A stretch of 64,000 nt of DNA from the NCBI RefSeq assembly GCF_002742265.1, contig NZ_MDGL01000160.1, forward strand, positions 19,219 through 83,218. The letters run 5' to 3'. The DNA is from Maribacter sp. 4G9 (lineage in GTDB: Bacteria > Bacteroidota > Bacteroidia > Flavobacteriales > Flavobacteriaceae). Within the stretch, counting starts at the first letter, position 1; the number at the start of each line of letters is the position of its first letter. The notes under the pieces are model-generated. The model searched no databases. It was not told the origin of the DNA and saw only the letters and a list, made by a program, of their open reading frames with translations. The position numbers and the translations under genes were made by a program. Below are positions 58,976-64,000 of the stretch, one piece after another.

Positions 58976-60811
58976 ATGAATATGGGAGTAAAGGGTTTTG
59001 GGTTTTTCTTCGTTGCCTCATTATTATTATTGGTTTCATGTAAAGAGGAACGGGAAACTAGGTTATTGGCTTCTAACGATTTGGAGTCGGTTTTTAATGA
59101 AGATATTCGGGAGTACTATTTTACTACCTTGGACAGTACTGCGTTGTATGTTTCGCAAATGGACACCTTAAATTCCGTTGAAACTAATCGGGAGCTTTTT
59201 TTAAAGTCTAGAAAATGGTATAAAAGAGTAGAACCCATGCTCATTGCCTATGATTATGAGAACTATCTTTCCATGAACGCCCCAAATCTTACAAAGGTTG
59301 AGATAGACGATTATCAAGATATCAAGGTACTGCATCCAAAGAGTTTTCAAGTATTGGAGGAATTATTGTTTGCCGAGGAAATGTTTTCAAACAAGGAATT
59401 GAACTCGGTGTTGGGCTATTTAAAAGTTCGAATTCCCTTTGTAAGAAAGAATCACATATTGATCAATCAAAGAGATAGACATCACCTCAAGATGATTCGT
59501 GATGCTATTGTAAACATTGCGACAAAGGGAATTACAGGTTTTGATTCCCCAATGCTATCCAATTCATTAAATGAAGCCGTTTACAATTACGAAACCCTTG
59601 CCAAGGTTTTGGATATTTATGAAAATGCCTTTACCAACAAATCCATCTATCAAAGTTGGAAGGAGGAAATTGCGTTAACAATCAGTGATCTTAATTCTTC
59701 AGATTTTGACAGTTTTGACAGATACACTTTCGTAAAAAACCATACCAACAAACAATTGGATTTGATCAATATGACCGCAATGGATTGGGGAATTACCTTG
59801 AATACCTCTCGCACCTTAAATCCGACCATAAATAATCTCTTTGACAAGAACTTTTTCAACATGAAAATGTTTTCGGAACTACGTGAACCCCAATTGACCG
59901 AAGGGCGGATAAAGTTGGGGCAAAAACTATTTAACGATACCTCTTTATCTAGCTCCGGCGCCATTAGCTGTGCTACATGCCATATAAAGGAAAAAGCCTT
60001 TACGGACGGACTTAAAATAGCGGTCGGCGTAAACAATAAAGAACTTCAAAGAAACACTCCTACGTTAAGTTACTCCGCTTATCAAACCTCGTTCTTTTAC
60101 GATGGTCGTTCGGACGGTCTTGAAGACCAAATCGTAAATGTGGCGAACAATGAAGATGAATTTCATATTGATTTAAAGCTTTTGGAGCAAAAAGTCCAAG
60201 CGAGTACCGATTATAAAGTGCAGTTCGATTCCCTGTACAATGGCATAATTTCCGATTTGAACGTACGGAATGCCATTGCAACCTATATAAGAAGTTTGGC
60301 TCCTTTCGATTCTAAATTTGATCGAAATATGCAGGATTTGGAAGCATCTCTAACGGACGAGGAAATAAAGGGTTTTAATCTTTTTATGGGGAAGGCTACC
60401 TGTGCCACGTGTCATTTTCCACCGGTATTTAACGGGACTGTTCCTCCCAAATACATGGAAACGGAATTCGAGAATCTAGGTGTTCCCAAAACAGATGATT
60501 TTGACCATCCTGAGTTGGATGAGGATTTGGGGCAGTATTTTCCCTACGAGGTTTCGGAAAAGCGTAATTTTTTTAAAACATCTACCGTTCGAAATAGTGA
60601 GTTGACCGCACCATACATGCATAACGGTGTGTATGATAACTTGGAGGATGTCATTACTTTTTATAATGTGGGCGGCGGTCAGGGAATGGGACTTAATGTG
60701 CCCAACCAAACCCTGCCTGCGGACTCATTGGGTCTGACGGTTAATGAATCCAAAGCCATCATTGCATTTTTAAGAACCTTGACGGATAAGGAATTCGAAA
60801 ATATAGACTAA
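58976..60811 (+). CDS. Di-haem cytochrome c peroxidase/MauG-like lipoprotein with N-terminal extension
   Basis: 611 residues. Lipoprotein signal (MNMGVKGFGFFFVASLLLLVSC, Cys22). Residues ~30-290 are a helical domain without haem motifs. The C-terminal ~310 residues form a bacterial di-haem peroxidase: ISCATCHIKEKAF (CxxCH at 332-336), the partner region TPTLSYSAYQTSFFYDGRSDGLEDQ, and CATCHFPP (476-480), followed by TSTVRNSELTAPYMHNGVYDNLEDVITFYNVGG. Reduces peroxide or oxidises a protein/ligand. A client for CcsBA. Start could also be Met3. Overlaps the convergent TIGR02757 gene by four bases. Confidence 0.92.
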   Translation: MNMGVKGFGFFFVASLLLLVSCKEERETRLLASNDLESVFNEDIREYYFTTLDSTALYVSQMDTLNSVETNRELFLKSRKWYKRVEPMLIAYDYENYLSMNAPNLTKVEIDDYQDIKVLHPKSFQVLEELLFAEEMFSNKELNSVLGYLKVRIPFVRKNHILINQRDRHHLKMIRDAIVNIATKGITGFDSPMLSNSLNEAVYNYETLAKVLDIYENAFTNKSIYQSWKEEIALTISDLNSSDFDSFDRYTFVKNHTNKQLDLINMTAMDWGITLNTSRTLNPTINNLFDKNFFNMKMFSELREPQLTEGRIKLGQKLFNDTSLSSSGAISCATCHIKEKAFTDGLKIAVGVNNKELQRNTPTLSYSAYQTSFFYDGRSDGLEDQIVNVANNEDEFHIDLKLLEQKVQASTDYKVQFDSLYNGIISDLNVRNAIATYIRSLAPFDSKFDRNMQDLEASLTDEEIKGFNLFMGKATCATCHFPPVFNGTVPPKYMETEFENLGVPKTDDFDHPELDEDLGQYFPYEVSEKRNFFKTSTVRNSELTAPYMHNGVYDNLEDVITFYNVGGGQGMGLNVPNQTLPADSLGLTVNESKAIIAFLRTLTDKEFENID

Positions 60812-61572
60812 AACTTTTCAAAAACACCCAAACCAAAAAGGGCGAAATCATATTTTACGGGGTCGGCTGGGTCCAACTTTCTTAGATTTCTGTCCAGTTC
60901 GTCCAAGGCCTTAGCATCGTTCTGCTTGCGTTTGAGCAATTTTAGTTTACGGGCCACATTGCCGGAATGCACATCCAAAGGGCAGGACAATTTAGAAGCC
61001 GGGATACCTTTCCATAGGCCAAAATCGACCTGGGTGTTGGCATTACGTACCATCCAACGTAGATACATATTGATACGTTTTGCCGCAGAACCTTTCAAGG
61101 GGTCGGACACATGTTTCGCTGTACGTCTCTCAAACGGGAGTTCAAAGAAGTGCTTTTTAAAAGCTGAAATGGTAGGCTGCATGGAGTTTTTACCCTGATT
61201 TTGGGTAAAAACCCCTTCGAGCCCATTGTAGTTGTTATAGATACGTTTGAGGCTCTTGATAAAGTAAGAAAGGTCAGTGCCATTGAAGGTTCTATGGACA
61301 AAGTCATGCAAAGGTACCAGATCCACTTCTGTGTGGTTCAGCACGAAGTCGTGAGGGCTGTTGCCTAATAAATCCATCATCTTTTGGGCATTGTTTATGA
61401 TACTTTTTCGATTTCCCCAAGCAATGGTCGCCGTTAAAAAACCACTGATTTCTATGTCCTCCTTTTTGCTAAACCGATGGGGGATTTGAATGGGATCGGA
61501 TTCCAAAAACCTGGGATTGTTATATACGATGACCTTTTGGTCTAAAAACTCTTTTAGTTCCTTTTTATTCAT
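60808..61572 (-). CDS. TIGR02757/DUF2400 family protein
   Basis: 254 residues, soluble and basic. Begins MNKKELKEFLDQKVIVYN and shows the family's FLTATIAWGNRKSIINNAQKMMDLLG, PHDFVLNH, KRINMYLRWMVR and SCPLDVHSGNVARKLKLLKRKQND. Sequence resembles helix-hairpin-helix DNA glycosylases, but the catalytic Lys and Fe-S cysteines of that group are not evident. No function established. It ends the LolD-CPBP-TIGR02757 run and begins at ATG overlapping the CPBP stop (ATGA). Confidence 0.92.
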   Translation of the reverse strand: MNKKELKEFLDQKVIVYNNPRFLESDPIQIPHRFSKKEDIEISGFLTATIAWGNRKSIINNAQKMMDLLGNSPHDFVLNHTEVDLVPLHDFVHRTFNGTDLSYFIKSLKRIYNNYNGLEGVFTQNQGKNSMQPTISAFKKHFFELPFERRTAKHVSDPLKGSAAKRINMYLRWMVRNANTQVDFGLWKGIPASKLSCPLDVHSGNVARKLKLLKRKQNDAKALDELDRNLRKLDPADPVKYDFALFGLGVFEKF

Positions 61573-62126
61573 TCAATAGGGATGTCTAAGAGTTTGAACA
61601 CTAAAATGGGACCCGCAAGAATTAAGTTATATAGTGCATGAAGGAGGATGGAATATAATAGCCCGAATTTCACCCTAGTAAACCCAAGTAATAATCCCGC
61701 AGCCAATTGGGGTGCCACTAGAATAGGCGATAGCAATAGATTTTGTGGACTCATCTCGTAATTTGAGATATGCAGAAAACCAAATCCGATCGTGAGGGCA
61801 TAAAAGACAATCGGGAAAAATTTTGAATGTCTGAACCAAACCATGGGTCCCCGGAATAGTAATTCCTCCATAAAAGGCGCACCGATTACAGCGAAGAGTA
61901 AAAGGTAGACTATGGGGTAGTTTTCAAGAAAATCGTCCATAGCGTGTTTACCAAGCTCAAGGCCAAAGGTAGACTCCACTAAACCAATGAGGAGGCTCAG
62001 CACCACACTGAGGGAAATGGCAAGTATAGCCAATTTGAAAATATTGTTGAGTTTTCTATGGATACTGATGGAATCCTCTTCTTTGTAAACCGGATTTTTT
62101 AAAAACAGAACAATCTCCTCTAGCAT
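61569..62126 (-). CDS. CPBP-family intramembrane protease
   Basis: From the ATG at 62126 the product is 185 residues; the frame is open ten codons further up but would overlap the ATPase gene. About five to six membrane segments; conserved motif APFMEELLFRGPMVWF (EExxxR) and later FGFLHISNYE (FxxxH) and LLHALYNLIL (HxxxN), the CAAX-protease/bacteriocin-processing site. It may process or modify membrane proteins. Lies between LolD-like ATPase and TIGR02757 genes. Confidence 0.92.
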   Translation of the reverse strand: MLEEIVLFLKNPVYKEEDSISIHRKLNNIFKLAILAISLSVVLSLLIGLVESTFGLELGKHAMDDFLENYPIVYLLLFAVIGAPFMEELLFRGPMVWFRHSKFFPIVFYALTIGFGFLHISNYEMSPQNLLLSPILVAPQLAAGLLLGFTRVKFGLLYSILLHALYNLILAGPILVFKLLDIPIE

Positions 62127-62130
62127 GATT

Positions 62131-62811
62131 TTAGGAAAGTATGACCTCTTTATCAATTATTTTACCATCGACCATTGTCAATTTTCTATCGGCCATTTCT
62201 GCGAGTTCTTCATTATGGGTGACAATTACAAAGGTCTGCCCAAATTTTTCGCGAAGTTCAAAAAACAAATTGTGAAGATTGTCGGCACTTTCAGAATCCA
62301 AATTTCCGCTGGGTTCATCGGCAAATATAATGGAAGGGTTGTTGATTAATGCACGTGCTACGGCCACTCTTTGCTGTTCGCCACCTGAAAGTTCTGAGGG
62401 CTTATGGTTATAGCGATGGGATAGTCCTAAAAAATCAAGCAGCTCCTTTGCTTTTTTTTCGGCCTCCCCTTTGGGCGTTTTTTTTATGAATGCGGGTAGA
62501 CATACATTTTCCACCGCCGTAAACTCTGGCAATAGTTGATGGAATTGAAAAATAAAACCAATGTGCTTATTTCTAAACTTGGCCAACTCCTTGTCAGATA
62601 ATTTGGTCGTCTCCGTTCCGTTTACAAGTAACGTCCCGTCATTAGTATTTGTAAGGACGTCCAAAGTGCCCAGAATTTGTAAAAGCGTTGTTTTTCCAGC
62701 ACCCGAAGCACCAACTATGGAAACGATTTCCCCTTGTCTTATGTGGAGGTCAACACCCTTAAGTACTTCCAATTCCCCATAATATTTATGGATGTTTGTG
62801 GCTTTGATCAT
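62131..62811 (-). CDS. LolD-like ABC transporter ATP-binding protein
   Basis: 226 residues. Walker [17 protein letters not shown], signature [15 protein letters not shown], Walker [13 protein letters not shown] and H-loop [10 protein letters not shown]. The layout and [11 protein letters not shown] belong to the LolD/MacB group, ATPases that drive lipoprotein release or mechanotransmission. The membrane partner (LolC/E) is not in the window, unlike in proteobacteria. First of the LolD-CPBP-TIGR02757 run. Confidence 0.93.
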   Translation of the reverse strand: MIKATNIHKYYGELEVLKGVDLHIRQGEIVSIVGASGAGKTTLLQILGTLDVLTNTNDGTLLVNGTETTKLSDKELAKFRNKHIGFIFQFHQLLPEFTAVENVCLPAFIKKTPKGEAEKKAKELLDFLGLSHRYNHKPSELSGGEQQRVAVARALINNPSIIFADEPSGNLDSESADNLHNLFFELREKFGQTFVIVTHNEELAEMADRKLTMVDGKIIDKEVILS

Positions 62812-62955
62812 ATCATGGTTTATTGAACTGGTGAAATTAAAGAATGGGGTTCAGATAAAAAAATCCATAAGTCCTTTCTGTTGATACTGGAATTTTGATT
62901 GCTTCGACGGATGATTTATTTGATTGTTGATTTCGAATTTTAACGATATATTGGC

Positions 62956-62984
62956 TTGTATTGTAAACACAATGAATATTTTTG
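62956..62984 (+). promoter_or_regulatory. Promoter of folE (TTG-N18-TATTTTTG)
   Basis: TTG at 62956-62958 and TATTTTTG at 62977-62984 are 18 bases apart, within one base of the optimum. The ATG at 63019 follows 34 bases after the -7 box. Confidence 0.65.
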
Positions 62985-63018
62985 TTCAATAAAATATTTA
63001 CTTACTTAAACAGAATAA

Positions 63019-63618
63019 ATGGCTCCATACAGAAATTTAGAGGAATATAATATGGAAATAACCGATGGAATAAAAGAAAAATTTGCATCGGTCATTGATG
63101 AAATAGGGGAGGACAAAAGCAGGGAAGGACTGTTAAAAACCCCGGAAAGGGCGGCAAAAGCCATGTTATTCTTGACCCAAGGCTATAAACAGGACGCAGA
63201 GGAAATCTTGAGAGGAGCCATGTTCAAGGAGGATTATGATGATATGGTCATCATTAAGGATATTGAGCTATATTCCTTGTGCGAACATCATATGTTACCA
63301 TTTTTTGGCAAGGCGCATGTGGCCTACATACCAAACGGACATATAGTTGGACTTAGTAAAATCCCAAGAATCGTGGATGTTTTTGCACGAAGATTACAAG
63401 TGCAGGAACGTCTGACCCATGATATTTTGGAATGTATCAACAATACCTTACAGCCAAAAGGTGTTGCCGTGGTGATAGAAGCTTCGCATATGTGTATGAT
63501 GATGCGGGGGGTGCAAAAACAGAATTCCGTAACCACAACCTCTGGTTTTAGGGGGCAATTTGAAAAAATAGAGACCCGAAACGAGTTCTTGAAATTGATA
63601 AGCTCAGATTTGTCGTAA
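63019..63618 (+). CDS. folE: GTP cyclohydrolase I
   Basis: 199 residues. Converts GTP to dihydroneopterin triphosphate, the first step of folate and pterin synthesis. Zinc site: [20 protein letters not shown] (Cys and His) and [22 protein letters not shown] (second Cys). [24 protein letters not shown] is the substrate strand. Homododecamer in family. An alternative start is Met12 (MEITDG); upstream of it the sequence is less conserved. Own promoter at 62956. Confidence 0.96.
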   Translation: MAPYRNLEEYNMEITDGIKEKFASVIDEIGEDKSREGLLKTPERAAKAMLFLTQGYKQDAEEILRGAMFKEDYDDMVIIKDIELYSLCEHHMLPFFGKAHVAYIPNGHIVGLSKIPRIVDVFARRLQVQERLTHDILECINNTLQPKGVAVVIEASHMCMMMRGVQKQNSVTTTSGFRGQFEKIETRNEFLKLISSDLS

Positions 63619-63905
63619 TTGGACATCCTTGGTAGTTCTTCCCACGATTACCCTGTTCCTTATTTTGGTAGCGTCATTCGTGGGGAGTACTGAAAAGATT
63701 TATAAAATTGACTCTCGAAGTTACTTGGGGTTCCGTTGGTAAATGTTTTGAAACGGATATTCAATTTTCTTTCAGTATTTTGGCATTGTTATTGTTCTTT
63801 TGAGTAGGTTTTTTAAATTGAAGTGGTTTAAACTTTTTTTGGATCGAAAGACAGGGTTGCAGAGATTTGTGTTGTGAAACATAAGTCAAACCAAAACAAC
63901 CCTTT

Positions 63906-64000
63906 ATGTACTTTATTCTTGACAAAGATATGATAGAAGAATCAATAGTCGCATACCTTCCTTCACCTAGTCGTGGCTTTAACGTTACGGTACCCATGGC
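63906..64000 (+). CDS. Possible transposase N-terminus, cut by the window edge
   Basis: An open frame from ATG 63906 (or ATG 63930) runs to the end of the window. The 31 visible residues include MIEESIVAYLPSPSRGFNV, resembling the start of IS4/IS5-type transposases in Bacteroidota, which often read ...LP-x-x-x-RGF... No terminal inverted repeat could be identified in 63619-63905. Weak call because so little is visible. Confidence 0.35.
   Translation, partial: MYFILDKDMIEESIVAYLPSPSRGFNVTVPM

Noticed and set aside
63761..63997. 78-residue minus-strand frame at the right end
   Set aside because: No family resemblance, runs opposite to the better transposase-like frame, and composition looks non-coding.

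Overview
The window comes from a Bacteroidota chromosome, most likely a marine member of the Flavobacteriaceae; I cannot fix the genus by eye. The evidence is the lineage-specific families (DUF6660, DUF4290, DUF2911, DUF6340, Lacal_2735, DUF2520, TIGR02757), promoters of the TTG / TAnnTTTG type instead of a classical -10 box, the bacillithiol deacetylase BshB1, a single-chain CcsBA cytochrome c biogenesis protein and a CusA-TolC fusion. No rRNA, CRISPR array, prophage or intact insertion sequence is visible. Two tRNAs are present, Met (CAU) and His (GUG).

Layout. 1-5138: minus-strand heavy-metal efflux operon (DUF6660 small protein, CusA/CzcA pump fused to a TolC-like domain, truncated CusB-like adaptor). 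5276-8001: AT-rich accessory stretch at the 3' side of tRNA-Met, holding a TPR-like protein, a TraB/TIKI-like protein, a probable PD-(D/E)xK nuclease, a membrane-anchored unknown and a gene-poor scar. 8253-16902: conserved housekeeping block (START-like protein, class IV aminotransferase, YqgE, HU, Fmt, RecQ, AAA ATPase, DUF493, DUF4290, MurA). 16908-24306: pirin, acetyltransferase, overlapping Lacal_2735/VOC genes, M20 peptidase, DUF6340 lipoprotein, and a photolyase operon (SRPBCC-SDR-photolyase, no gaps) behind a repeat-bearing promoter. 24508-26617: two secreted proteins. 26765-32326: PIG-L deacetylase, 37-residue membrane microprotein, sodium:solute symporter and galactokinase in one minus-strand operon. 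32412-35828: MscS channel, lipoprotein, Maf, KdsC-like phosphatase and DUF2520 in a tight minus-strand run. 35966-39151: CcsBA, followed by a truncated SDR pseudogene and intergenic repeats. 39425-47085: M14 peptidase, trans-sulfuration enzyme, BshB1 and two TPR histidine kinases without a response regulator. 47425-55729: tRNA-His, M28 peptidase, a broken DUF4440-like gene, PhyH dioxygenase, CrtISO/RetSat-like oxidoreductase, SGNH hydrolase and S10 carboxypeptidase. 55932-60811: Gfo/Idh/MocA oxidoreductase, a PhoX-like lipoprotein with a collagen-like tract, and a di-haem peroxidase. 60808-64000: TIGR02757, CPBP protease and LolD-like ATPase operon, FolE, and the possible start of a transposase.

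How it fits together. Most of the window is ordinary chromosome with tight operons; four convergent gene pairs overlap by exactly four bases at their stop codons. The less explained parts are the accessory cluster beside tRNA-Met, the microprotein coupled to the symporter, the PhoX/collagen/peroxidase pair, and the photolyase operon whose SDR lacks the catalytic tyrosine. Family assignments were made by reading motifs, with no database search.
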